DNA from: Pseudomonadota bacterium
GTDB lineage: Bacteria > Pseudomonadota > Alphaproteobacteria > Sphingomonadales > Sphingomonadaceae
Assembly (NCBI GenBank): GCA_023417515.1
Contig: JAEZFL010000135.1
Span: 1-28,093, forward strand
DNA length: 28,093 nucleotides
Reading direction: 5' to 3'
This document shows positions 8,746 to 16,257 of this stretch, in pieces. The translations under genes were made by a program, and so were the position numbers. The notes beneath the pieces are model-generated. The model was given only the letters and a program-made list of their open reading frames with translations, was not told the origin of the DNA and searched no databases. Each line of letters begins with the position of its first letter. The first letter of the stretch is position 1.

Positions 8746-9988
8746 AGCGAAGCACCTGCACCGGATCGGTCCGCGAGGCGGTGCGCGCCGGGAAGAAGGT
8801 GAAGACGACGCACAGGGTCAGCGCCATCAGCACGATCGCCACCACCTCGAGCGGATCCGTCTTCGACGGCAGCTCGGTGAGGAAGCGGATCGAGGGATCC
8901 CACAATTCCTGCCCGGTGACGAACTGGACGAAGACGACCACCGACTGGCGGAAATAGAGGAAGATCGCCCCGAGGATCAGGCCGGCGATGATCCCGAGCA
9001 CGCCGATGGTGACGCCGACGGTCATGAACACCTTCATGATGCCGCCGCGCGTCGCACCCATCGTGCGCAGAATGGCGATGTCGCGATACTTGGCGCGGAC
9101 CAGCATGATCAGGGACGACAGGATGTTGAACGCCGCCACCAGGACGATGATCGACAGAACGACGAACATCGCGACCCGCTCGACCTGGAGCGCCTCGAAC
9201 AGCTCCGAGTTCATCTGGCGCCAGTCCCTGATGATGGTGTTCGGCGGTGCCGCGGCGGCCAATGGCGCAACGATCTCCCCTGCCCTGTCCGGGTTGGCCG
9301 TCTGCACCTCGATCATGCCGATCGAGTTGCCGAGCATGAGATAGCTCTGCGCCTCCTCCATCGGCATGATGACGTAGGCTCGGTCGAAATCGTAGAGGCC
9401 GATCTCGAAAATGGCGGTGACGGTATAGCCGACGATTCGCGGCATCGTGCCGAACGGCGTGCTTCGCCCTTCCGGGCTGATCAGGCTGATCTGGCTGCCG
9501 ACGGTCACCCCCAGCAACTCGGCGAGGCGCGAGCCGATCGCGACATTCTGGGCGCCCGGCTGAAGGCCGTCGAGAGAGCCGGCCCGGACATTGTCACGGA
9601 TCAGCGGATTGTTGCGCACGTCCTCCATGCGCATGCCGCGCAGGAGCACGCCCTCGACCCGGCCCTCGCGGCTCGCCATCAGCGGCTGCTCGATCAGCGG
9701 GGTGGCGGAGGTGACTCCCGGCGTGCGCCGCGCCTGCTCGAGCAAAGGCTGCCAATTGTCGAGGCGGCCGCCATAAGCCTGGATCACGGCGTGGCCGTTG
9801 AGGCCGACGACCTTGTCGAACAGTTCGGCCCGGAAGCCGTTCATCACGCTCATCACGATGACGAGGGCCGCGACCCCGAGCATCACCGCGAACAGGCTGA
9901 TTCCGGCGACGAGGAAGATGAATCCCTCGCCCTTGCCCGGAAGCAGGTAGCGCCGGGCGATCATCCGCTCGTGGCGGGAGAGGATCAC
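8738..9988 (-). CDS. lolC: lipoprotein-releasing ABC transporter permease, LolC/LolE family
   Basis: This is a 416-residue inner-membrane permease. One membrane helix lies near the N-terminus (FIFLVAGISLFAVMLGVAAL). It is followed by a large periplasmic domain of roughly 220 residues, then three C-terminal helices with the FtsX-type core (AMFVVLSIIVLVAAFNI and TMGATRGGIMKVF). The start is GTG 9988, whose GTGA overlaps the proS stop. A longer frame back to 10105 would run 120 bases into proS and adds unrelated Arg-rich residues, so I reject it. Only one LolC/E-type permease gene is present, so it probably works as a homodimer (as in LolF-type systems) unless a second copy lies elsewhere. Whether to call it lolC or lolE is uncertain. 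Confidence 0.93.
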   Translation of the reverse strand: MILSRHERMIARRYLLPGKGEGFIFLVAGISLFAVMLGVAALVIVMSVMNGFRAELFDKVVGLNGHAVIQAYGGRLDNWQPLLEQARRTPGVTSATPLIEQPLMASREGRVEGVLLRGMRMEDVRNNPLIRDNVRAGSLDGLQPGAQNVAIGSRLAELLGVTVGSQISLISPEGRSTPFGTMPRIVGYTVTAIFEIGLYDFDRAYVIMPMEEAQSYLMLGNSIGMIEVQTANPDRAGEIVAPLAAAAPPNTIIRDWRQMNSELFEALQVERVAMFVVLSIIVLVAAFNILSSLIMLVRAKYRDIAILRTMGATRGGIMKVFMTVGVTIGVLGIIAGLILGAIFLYFRQSVVVFVQFVTGQELWDPSIRFLTELPSKTDPLEVVAIVLMALTLCVVFTFFPARTASRTDPVQVLRYE

Positions 9989-11289
9989 GCGGTCAGCCTC
10001 GTCAGAGCACTTTCGAGGCTGAGCTCCTCGCGCTCGCTGGTGGCGCGGTTTTTCAATTCGACGACGCCCTTCTCGAGGCCCTTGGGACCGACGATGAGCT
10101 GCCACGGCAGGCCGATCAGGTCCATGGTCGCGAACTTGGCGCCGCCGCGCTCGTCGCGGTCGTCATAGAGGGTTTCGATGCCCGCGGCCTGGAGCCTGGT
10201 GTAAATGTCGTCGGCTGCGGCGGCGCAGGCCGGGTCGTCGGCGCGCATGTTGACGAGGCCGACGCGGTACGGGGCGACGCTTTCCGGCCAGACGATGCCG
10301 CTCGAATCATGGCTTGCCTCGATGATGGCGCCCATCAGGCGGGAGACGCCGACTCCGTAGCTGCCCATCTGGGGATGGACTTGGCTGCCGTCCTTGCCCT
10401 GGACGCTGAGGCCCATCGACGCGCTGTACTTGGTGCCGAAGGCGAAGATGTGGCCGACCTCGATCCCACGGCGGCTGCGCAGGCGATCGGCCGGGACCGG
10501 GCAGTCGGTCACCTTGGCATGCTCCTCCTCCTCCATCGCGTAGAGGCCGGTGAGGCGGGCGATGGTCGAGGCGTCCGCGGTGAGCAGGTCGTCGCGCGAC
10601 ACGTCCTCGAGCGCGGCATCGTAGAAGATCGCGCTCTCGCCGGTCTCGGCGAGGATGTGGAATTCGTGGCTGAGATTGCCGCCGATCGGCCCGGTTGGGG
10701 CGCGCACCGGCACCGCCTGGAGACCGAGTCGGGCGAAGGTGCGCAGGTATGCGACGAACATCGCCTCATAGCTCGCAGTCAGCCCGGCCTCGTCGAGGTC
10801 GAAGCTGTAGGCGTCCTTCATCAGGAACTCGCGGCCGCGCATGATCCCGAAACGCGGGCGGACCTCGTCGCGAAACTTCCACTGGATGTGGTAGAGGGTG
10901 CGCGGAAGGTCGCGGTAGCTCTTGACCGAGCCGAGGAAGATCTCGGTGATCATCTCCTCGTTGGTCGGCCCGTAGAGCATCTCGGTGCCCTTGCGGTCGT
11001 TGAAGCGAAGCATCTCCGGCCCGTAAGCGTCGTAGCGGCCCGACTGGCGCCACAGATCGGCCGACTGGATGGTCGGCATCAGCATCTCGACTGCGCCGGC
11101 CCTGTCCTGCTCCTCGCGGACGATCTGCTCGATCTTCCTGAGGACGCGCAGGCCCAAGGGCAGCCAGGCATAGATGCCGGCCGCGGTCTGGCGGATGAGG
11201 CCGGCGCGCAACATCAGCTGATGGCTGACGATCTGGGCGTCGGACGGAGTCTCCTTGGTGACGGGCAGGAAGTAACGGGACAGGCGCAT
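9985..11289 (-). CDS. proS: prolyl-tRNA synthetase, short alphaproteobacterial form
   Basis: This is a 434-residue class II aminoacyl-tRNA synthetase that charges tRNA-Pro. Motif 2 lies around QWKFRDEVRPRFGIMRGREF and motif 3 in GSYGVGVSRLMGAI; an anticodon-binding domain closes the protein (GLPWQLIVGPKGLEKG). Compared with the about 570-residue E. coli type, the editing insertion (INS) between motifs 2 and 3 is reduced to a short stretch. This is known for alphaproteobacteria, where mischarged Ala-tRNA-Pro is cleared by free-standing editing proteins. I chose ATG 11289 (MRLSRYFLPVTKE) by family N-terminus; an in-frame GTG at 11328 is possible. It is the first gene of the run proS-lolC-lolD-gpx and overlaps the permease start by 4 bases. 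Confidence 0.96.
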   Translation of the reverse strand: MRLSRYFLPVTKETPSDAQIVSHQLMLRAGLIRQTAAGIYAWLPLGLRVLRKIEQIVREEQDRAGAVEMLMPTIQSADLWRQSGRYDAYGPEMLRFNDRKGTEMLYGPTNEEMITEIFLGSVKSYRDLPRTLYHIQWKFRDEVRPRFGIMRGREFLMKDAYSFDLDEAGLTASYEAMFVAYLRTFARLGLQAVPVRAPTGPIGGNLSHEFHILAETGESAIFYDAALEDVSRDDLLTADASTIARLTGLYAMEEEEHAKVTDCPVPADRLRSRRGIEVGHIFAFGTKYSASMGLSVQGKDGSQVHPQMGSYGVGVSRLMGAIIEASHDSSGIVWPESVAPYRVGLVNMRADDPACAAAADDIYTRLQAAGIETLYDDRDERGGAKFATMDLIGLPWQLIVGPKGLEKGVVELKNRATSEREELSLESALTRLTA

Positions 11290-11712
11290 CGGCTTCTGGA
11301 GACTTTCCGGGTGCAGGAATTGGAGCACCGGTCTCTAGATAGGGCGCGGCGGCAAGGCAACCGGACCGGTGGCCGGAGCGTCTGTGGCCGGGCGGCAACA
11401 GCGGCGCTGCAATCGCGCCACGCCGGGGTGAAAAGGAATGACAAGAAGCTGCTGCTTTCCTAGCCAAAATCCTGTCGAACTAAGGACCAATAGGCCCGGG
11501 TTCGGGGAGGCTTCGGCCCGGCCGCTTCTGCGAGGTGAGGCGGCAGGATTGGCGGGAGCATCTAATATGGGGGTGGACGGTCACAAGCCGTCACGCGGGT
11601 GCCCGGCTCCACTCATGGCGCCGGGCACTTGCTATTTGCACAGCTTCTGTACTGTTGCGCGGCCTTATTATCAGGCTAGGCGCGGCCGACGTCATCAACC
11701 ATGGTGGCGGCG
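11290..11712. other. 423-base intergenic region between proS and the PLD gene
   Basis: The two neighbouring genes diverge here, so both promoters should lie in this stretch. I found no tRNA, no EcfG-type promoter and no convincing -35/-10 pair. TATTAT at 11666-11671 could be a -10 for the phospholipase gene, but the -35 is poor. Two small stem-loops lie at 11576-11592 (GACGG/CCGTC) and 11599-11628. The octamer GCGCGGCC occurs twice, at 11657 and 11680. A 49-codon frame (11567-11716) has GGGAG 8 bases upstream of its ATG and ends overlapping the phospholipase ATG, but its sequence has no protein character I recognise. Confidence 0.6.
11599..11628 (+). other. 9-base-pair stem-loop upstream of the PLD gene
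   Basis: GTGCCCGGC (11599-11607) pairs perfectly with GCCGGGCAC (11620-11628) around a 12-base loop. A smaller 5-base-pair stem lies just upstream at 11576-11592. There is no T-run after it, so it is not a standard intrinsic terminator. It could be part of a 5' leader or a small RNA. The function is unknown. Confidence 0.35.
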
Positions 11713-13197
11713 ATGAACGACAGCCCAGTGCGCGTTTCCGAAGGCCATGGCCTCGACCCCGGCCGCAATTGCTGGCGGATCGAGCGGGCGGACAAGGCCG
11801 CCCTGATCATCGATGCAGCCGATTATTTCGCCGTCGTCCGCCAGGCGATGATGACCGCCGAGAAGCGCATCATGCTGATCGGCTGGGACTTTGACGCACG
11901 GGTGAGGATCGGGCCGCGGCGCAACCCGACCGGAGCGCCGTCGACGATCGGGCGCTTCATATTGTGGCTGAACAACCACCGGCCCGACCTCAACGTCTAT
12001 CTGCTGCGCTGGGATTTCGGAGCGTTCAAGGCCATGTTCCGCGGCACGACTCCGATCACGGTGGCACGCTGGGCGCTGCACAAGCGAATCCACGTCAAGC
12101 TCGACGCGGCTCATCCCTGGGGGGCGTCGCACCACCAGAAGATCGTGGTGATCGACGACTGCCTCGCCTTTTGCGGCGGAATCGACATCACCAGCCAGCG
12201 CTGGGACACGCGCGCCCATCTCGACGACGATCCGCGGCGGGTGAAGCCGCACGGCAACCCGGCATTTCCATGGCATGACGCGACCCTTGCCCTCAGCGGG
12301 CCGGCGGCCAAGGCGCTGGACGAGCTGGCGCGCGAGCGCTGGCGCTGTGCGGGCGGCGGCGAGCTGGAGCCGATCGACCGCCGGGCCGATCTATGGCCGC
12401 ACGGCCTGGCGCCGCAATTCGAGAATGTCGACGTAGCGATCGCCCGCACCTTCCCGGCCTTTGGCGAGATCGAGGCCGTGCACGAGATCGAAGAACTGTA
12501 TCTCGACATGATCGCTCGGGCGAAGCGCCACGTCTATATCGAGGGCCAATATTTCGCCTCGGGCCGGGTGGCGGAAGCCATTACGAGCCGTCTCGCCGAG
12601 GATGACGGACCCGAATTCGTCGTGGTCAGCCCGGAGCAGGCGCATGGCTGGCTCGAGCAGGTGGCGATGGATACAGCGCGCTCGCGCCTGTTCGAGGCGG
12701 TCAAGCAATATGACCGGCACAACCGCTTCCGAGTCTACACGCCCTGCACCGAGCGCGGCATGGCGATCTACGTCCACGCCAAGATCATGGTGGTCGACGA
12801 CATCATGCTCCGGGTCGGGTCGTCCAACCTCAACAACCGCTCGATGCGCCTCGACACCGAATGCGACGTGGTGCTCGACGCCACCCTCCCCGGCCAGGCG
12901 CACATCGCCCGGACGATCCGCGAAATCCGCGACGACCTTGCCGCCGAGCATCTCGGGGTGACCGCCGAGGAGTTCGGCAGCGTGTTCGAGGCGACCGGCT
13001 CGCTGATCGAGGCGGTCGAGCAGCTGCGCGGCCAAGGCCGGACTCTGAAACCCTATCTGCCACCGGCGCTGACCCGGCTCGGAACGTTCCTCGCCGAGCG
13101 CCAGCTGCTCGACCCCGACGGGCCGGAGCAGACTTTCGACCCCTTCGCCCGGCGCAGCCTGTTCCGCCGGCTGCGCCGCCCGCCCCCGTCCGGCTGA
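11713..13197 (+). CDS. phospholipase D / cardiolipin synthase-like protein with two HKD motifs
   Basis: This is a 494-residue PLD-superfamily enzyme with both catalytic HxKxxxxD motifs. One is in SHHQKIVVIDD (His141, Lys143, Asp148) followed by the typical CGGIDIT. The other is in VHAKIMVVDD (His355, Lys357, Asp362) followed by GSSNLNNRS. Both also fit bacterial PLD-like phospholipid-transferring enzymes. No signal peptide or membrane helix is visible, unlike classical cardiolipin synthase A, so it is a soluble or peripheral PLD-type protein. The start is ambiguous. ATG 11713 has a GGTGG just upstream and is overlapped (ATGA) by the stop of a small upstream frame; ATG 11701 would add four residues and has no Shine-Dalgarno. 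It is followed 57 bases later by the CAP lipoprotein gene. Phospholipid remodelling is the likely role. Confidence 0.9.
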   Translation: MNDSPVRVSEGHGLDPGRNCWRIERADKAALIIDAADYFAVVRQAMMTAEKRIMLIGWDFDARVRIGPRRNPTGAPSTIGRFILWLNNHRPDLNVYLLRWDFGAFKAMFRGTTPITVARWALHKRIHVKLDAAHPWGASHHQKIVVIDDCLAFCGGIDITSQRWDTRAHLDDDPRRVKPHGNPAFPWHDATLALSGPAAKALDELARERWRCAGGGELEPIDRRADLWPHGLAPQFENVDVAIARTFPAFGEIEAVHEIEELYLDMIARAKRHVYIEGQYFASGRVAEAITSRLAEDDGPEFVVVSPEQAHGWLEQVAMDTARSRLFEAVKQYDRHNRFRVYTPCTERGMAIYVHAKIMVVDDIMLRVGSSNLNNRSMRLDTECDVVLDATLPGQAHIARTIREIRDDLAAEHLGVTAEEFGSVFEATGSLIEAVEQLRGQGRTLKPYLPPALTRLGTFLAERQLLDPDGPEQTFDPFARRSLFRRLRRPPPSG

Positions 13198-13254
13198 TCC
13201 GGCACCAGAAGCGCGCGCCGTCGTTGTCCCCCAAGGACAGGAAAGGAATGCGTG

Positions 13255-13818
13255 ATGACGAAGCATGTCCTTCTTGCCGGTGCGGCCGCATTGCTGCTCG
13301 GCGCTTGCACGGCCGGGATGGCGGGTCCTGAGCCTGCCATGGGCCTTGCCCCGGCCCAGGCGGCGCCGGCTGCAGCGGCCCGCGGCCTGGCGGAGCGATT
13401 GCTAGCGGCGCACAATCGCGAGCGTGCCGCGCTCGGCGTCCCGCCGCTGCGGTGGGATGCGCAGCTCGCGGCGGGGGCCGAGGTCCATGCTGCGCAGCTC
13501 GCGCGGGCGGGGCAGCTGGTTCATTCCCCGCGCCAGTCGCGGCCCGGACAGGGCGAAAACCTGTGGATGGGGACGGCGGGCGCCTACACCCCCGAGGCGA
13601 TGATCGAGAATTGGGCCAGCGAGCGGCGCTCCTTCCGGCCCGGAACCTTTCCCGCGGTCAGCACCAGCGGAAACTGGGAGGACGTCAGCCACTATACCCA
13701 GATGATCTGGCGCAGCACGACGAGCGTCGGCTGCGCCGTACAGCGGTCGGGCCGCTGGGACGTTCTGGTGTGCCGCTACAGCCCGCCCGGAAACAGGGAC
13801 GGCCAGGCCGTCCCTTGA
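13255..13818 (+). CDS. CAP-domain (SCP/PR-1) lipoprotein
   Basis: This is a 187-residue exported protein. The N-terminus is a hydrophobic signal with a lipobox (LLLGAC, Cys near residue 18), so it is likely lipid-anchored. An Ala/Pro linker follows, then a CAP domain. CAP signatures are visible: HNRERAALGVPPLRWD at the start, GENLW in the middle, HYTQMIW, and the final CRYSPPGN. Two cysteines near the end (GCAVQ and VCRYS) may form a disulphide. Bacterial CAP proteins are extracytoplasmic and their biochemical role is mostly unknown. AAGGA lies 7 bases upstream of ATG 13255, which decides the start over GTG 13252. It may share a transcript with the PLD gene upstream. It converges on the small membrane protein gene, with 25 bases between stops. 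Confidence 0.88.
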   Translation: MTKHVLLAGAAALLLGACTAGMAGPEPAMGLAPAQAAPAAAARGLAERLLAAHNRERAALGVPPLRWDAQLAAGAEVHAAQLARAGQLVHSPRQSRPGQGENLWMGTAGAYTPEAMIENWASERRSFRPGTFPAVSTSGNWEDVSHYTQMIWRSTTSVGCAVQRSGRWDVLVCRYSPPGNRDGQAVP

Positions 13819-13843
13819 TCCCGAATACTGGACCAGCGCCCGA

Positions 13844-14131
13844 TCAGGGGCTGATCACCTCTTCATCGTCGTCATCGAGAAGGAAATAGGCGCCGAGGCC
13901 GAGCGCCGCGAGGCCGAGCAGGATCGGCAGCCAGCCAATGCCTTCGCTCTCGACGATCTCGCCGATCGGCTGGACCGGCGTGGGCGTCTGCACGACCGGC
14001 GGGGTAACTCCGACCGGAAGCACGCAGCCGGACTGGCCCGGCTGACAGACATTGGCGAGGGCAGCCGTGGTCGAGCTCAGGCACAAGGCCACGCTGATCC
14101 CGGCCGCGGAGATTGCACTGACAATACGCAT
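13844..14131 (-). CDS. small exported single-span membrane protein, unknown function
   Basis: This is a 95-residue protein that I cannot assign to a named family. A signal peptide covers about residues 1-26 with a likely cleavage after ALA. The mature part begins with a CQPGQSGC pair of cysteines and a Pro/Thr/Val-rich segment. A membrane helix follows (about residues 65-84, LPILLGLAALGLGAYFLL), and the protein ends in an acidic DDDDEE tail. AGGGGAG lies 4-5 bases before ATG 14131, so the longer frame to 14161 is rejected. It lies 60 bases downstream of the secreted protein gene on the same strand, so the two are probably co-transcribed. Confidence 0.75.
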   Translation of the reverse strand: MRIVSAISAAGISVALCLSSTTAALANVCQPGQSGCVLPVGVTPPVVQTPTPVQPIGEIVESEGIGWLPILLGLAALGLGAYFLLDDDDEEVISP

Positions 14132-14191
14132 GTTACTCCCCTTTTGCTCTCGGCGCGACAATGGCCGCGCCTTGGTTCAAGGTGCCCGGCG

Positions 14192-14605
14192 TCAGCCGCG
14201 CTCGCCGGCGCGACGCTCGGTCGGCGGCGGTGGCTGGTTGGTCGACAGCGCCGTCCACTGCGAGGTGGAGCCGCAATCGCTGGTCAAGGTGACCGGCTGC
14301 TGGGCAACGAACGCCATGCGATATGGCCAGCATTCGCGTGCGCCGTTGGCGAGCGACACGCAGATCTGCTGGCCGCTGGCGGTCCAGGTTCCCTGCGTCA
14401 CTTGCACGCCGTCCGGGCCGGCGATGCGGACCGTCCCGTTCTGATCGAACCAGAGCGTGTTGGTGACTCCGTTCGCCCAGGTCACCTGGACTCCCTGGCC
14501 CCACAATTCGGCGCCGGGTTGCCAGGTTTGAGCAGAAGCGCTCGCCGGTGCGACGGCCAGAATGGCAGCGCCGCCGACCGCGAGAGTCAGCAGGATCTTG
14601 CGCAT
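14192..14605 (-). CDS. secreted protein of unknown function
   Basis: This is a 137-residue protein. It has a clear signal peptide (MRKILLTLAVGGAAILAVAP, cleavage near ASASAQ at residues 23-25) and a compact beta-rich mature part. The mature region has repeated Trp and Gly, two cysteines that may pair (QQICVSL and ARECWPY) and a third near the end (SDCGS), followed by a Pro-rich, charged tail. I do not recognise the family. GGAAGGGG lies 8 bases upstream of ATG 14605, so the start is well supported. A GGAAC-N17-TGTT sequence lies about 33 bases upstream, close to the sigma-EcfG consensus. It is downstream of the L,D-transpeptidase on the same strand (95-base gap). Confidence 0.8.
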   Translation of the reverse strand: MRKILLTLAVGGAAILAVAPASASAQTWQPGAELWGQGVQVTWANGVTNTLWFDQNGTVRIAGPDGVQVTQGTWTASGQQICVSLANGARECWPYRMAFVAQQPVTLTSDCGSTSQWTALSTNQPPPPTERRAGERG

Positions 14606-14637
14606 ACGCTATACCCCTTCCCTGTTGGCTGGACCGT

Positions 14638-14663
14638 AACAACCCTGGGTGCGCTCCGGTTCC
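14638..14663 (-). promoter_or_regulatory. candidate sigma-EcfG promoter (GGAAC-N17-TGTT)
   Basis: On the minus strand GGAAC (14663-14659) is followed after 17 bases by TGTT (14641-14638), one mismatch from the EcfG general-stress consensus GGAAC-N16/17-CGTT. The predicted transcription start is about 25-30 bases before the ATG of the secreted protein gene (14605), a normal leader length. One mismatch in a 9-base pattern can arise by chance, so this is a moderate call. It is strengthened by the exact match upstream of the neighbouring L,D-transpeptidase. Confidence 0.45.
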
Positions 14664-14700
14664 ACCGCAGCGTCAACTTAGATTCGCGGGCAGCGACGGC

Positions 14701-16101
14701 CTATCGCCGCGCCGCAATGCTCGTGCCGCCGACGCTCGCCAGAAGCTGCCGATCGCGCCCGTAAATGTCGTTCTGAAACGTGATTCGGCCATTCTCGGGA
14801 CGGGCGGTCAGGTAAGTGATGTAGACCGGCACCGGCTCGGGCAGGTCGACATTCTGCTCGGGGGCGTCGCTGTCGGGACGCGGGCGGCTTCCGAACAGCC
14901 AGCGGGCGAGCGTGTCGGCATCCTCGACACGGACGCAACCGGCGCTGTTGCGGCGGTCGGCGTTGCGGAACAGCTCGCGGTTAGGCGTGTCGTGGAGATA
15001 GACGCCGTGATCGTTCGGGAACATGAACTTGACCCGGCCCATCGAGTTGGCGGGGCCCGGGCGCTGGCGCACGCGAAGCTCGACCGCACCGTCGACGACC
15101 GCTTGCCAGTCGATCGTGGCAGGGTCGACCGGTTCCGCGTCGGGGCTCCAGTCGGACAGCACCTCATAGCCCTGCTGATCGAGATAGGAGACGCCGCGCC
15201 TCAGCACGTTCGGCGCGATCAGCCGCGGCACCAGGTCGGGCGGCACGTTCCAATAGGGATTGAGGGTGAGGTGGCGGATATAGCCGGCCATCATCGGCGT
15301 CTGCTCGCCGGGCCGGCCGACGACGACGCGCATGTTGCCGACCACTTCGCCGTCCTCGACCATCCACAGCTGCGCCGAGGCGGCGTCGACGAGGACGTAG
15401 CGCCGGCCCATCTCCGCCGGAAGCGCGCGGGCACGCTCGAGATTGGCGCGGACCAGCTGCGCCTGGGCAGTCGAGCCGTCGAAGCTGGCGAAAGCGTCGC
15501 GCAATTGCGTGTAGAGCGGATTCATCCGGGTCACGGACTCGATGCCGGCCCGAATCGAGGAGGCGGAGGCGACCCCGTCGAGCACCTCCGCGGCCGACAA
15601 TGTCCGCGGGACGAGATCGCGGTCGATATAATGCATGTCGACGCCGGAGGTACGCCGCAGGTCGCTCGCATAGGCGGCGAGCGCGTTCGACAGCATGAAG
15701 TCGGCGCGGGCGAGAGCGACCGGATCGCGCGATTCGGCTGCCGCCACGGCCTCGGCAAGCCCATCGGCATCGTAACGGTCCGGATCGAGGCCGTCGGCGC
15801 CGGCGTTGCGCACGAGCGCGATCACCTGGTCCGCCTCGGGCCGCACCATCCCTCCGATGAGCCATAGCGGCCGATAGTCGCGGCCACGGTAGAAGGAAGC
15901 GACCTGGGGATCAGCGGCGGTGGCCGCACGCAGGGTCCGCGACACTTCGGATGAAATCGAAGCAGACGTCGGAAACGTCGCCGCGCCGGCTTCGGCGGCG
16001 GGAATGACGGCGACGCACAGGGACAGCGCAGCGACGATGTGCCGGAACCGCGCGCAACCGTCCCCGCCGCGCCGCTTGGGCGCGTTGGCCTTGGTACGCA
16101 T
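14701..16101 (-). CDS. L,D-transpeptidase of the YcbB/LdtD type
   Basis: This is a 466-residue exported enzyme that makes 3-3 cross-links in peptidoglycan, or attaches proteins to it. After a basic N-terminus comes a signal-like hydrophobic segment (residues about 21-40, VAALSLCVAVIPAAEAGAA). A scaffold domain follows (FYRGRDYRPLWL is its typical entry), then the YkuD catalytic domain starting near RRYVLVDAASAQLWMVEDG. The catalytic block contains the HDTPNRELF motif and RRNSAGCVRVED, with nucleophile Cys389. These features match the LdtD subgroup. The start at ATG 16101 has only a weak Shine-Dalgarno. An exact EcfG-type promoter lies 36-61 bases upstream, which suggests induction in the general stress response. 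It is the first gene of a minus-strand run with two small exported proteins downstream. Confidence 0.93.
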   Translation of the reverse strand: MRTKANAPKRRGGDGCARFRHIVAALSLCVAVIPAAEAGAATFPTSASISSEVSRTLRAATAADPQVASFYRGRDYRPLWLIGGMVRPEADQVIALVRNAGADGLDPDRYDADGLAEAVAAAESRDPVALARADFMLSNALAAYASDLRRTSGVDMHYIDRDLVPRTLSAAEVLDGVASASSIRAGIESVTRMNPLYTQLRDAFASFDGSTAQAQLVRANLERARALPAEMGRRYVLVDAASAQLWMVEDGEVVGNMRVVVGRPGEQTPMMAGYIRHLTLNPYWNVPPDLVPRLIAPNVLRRGVSYLDQQGYEVLSDWSPDAEPVDPATIDWQAVVDGAVELRVRQRPGPANSMGRVKFMFPNDHGVYLHDTPNRELFRNADRRNSAGCVRVEDADTLARWLFGSRPRPDSDAPEQNVDLPEPVPVYITYLTARPENGRITFQNDIYGRDRQLLASVGGTSIAARR

Positions 16102-16136
16102 GTCGTGACTCGCAAGCTGTTTCGTTTTGCGCGTTA

Positions 16137-16162
16137 AACGAGGTTATCGCCTCGCTTGTTCC
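16137..16162 (-). promoter_or_regulatory. sigma-EcfG-type promoter of the L,D-transpeptidase gene
   Basis: Read on the minus strand, GGAAC (16162-16158) is separated by exactly 17 bases from CGTT (16140-16137), a perfect match to the alphaproteobacterial general stress response consensus. The predicted start would give a leader of about 30 bases before ATG 16101. It lies in the 156-base gap between the PilZ and L,D-transpeptidase genes, where a promoter is expected. Recognition by EcfG is inferred; no ecfG, phyR or nepR gene is in this window. Confidence 0.65.
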
Positions 16163-16257
16163 GCACAGGCCGGCCTGCCCCCGGGACGGTGGCGCGACGA
16201 ACGATCTGCGATGAAGCGACGTGGCCCGCGACCAAGCAGGTCCGTGCCGCGACGAGG

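Noticed and set aside
9989..10105. Longer start for the LolC/E permease
   Set aside because: The extension overlaps proS by 120 bases and is Arg-rich; GTG 9988 with GTGA coupling gives the family N-terminus.
11290..11712. 6S, SRP or tRNA gene in the proS-PLD gap
   Set aside because: I looked for the SRP tetraloop sequence, a T-arm GTTCGA with acceptor stem, and a 6S-like long bubble, and found none.
13842..13856. GATCA-GGGGC-TGATC hairpin as a terminator between the CAP gene and the small membrane protein
   Set aside because: Only a 5-base-pair stem, no T-run, and it lies inside the 3' coding end of the minus-strand gene.
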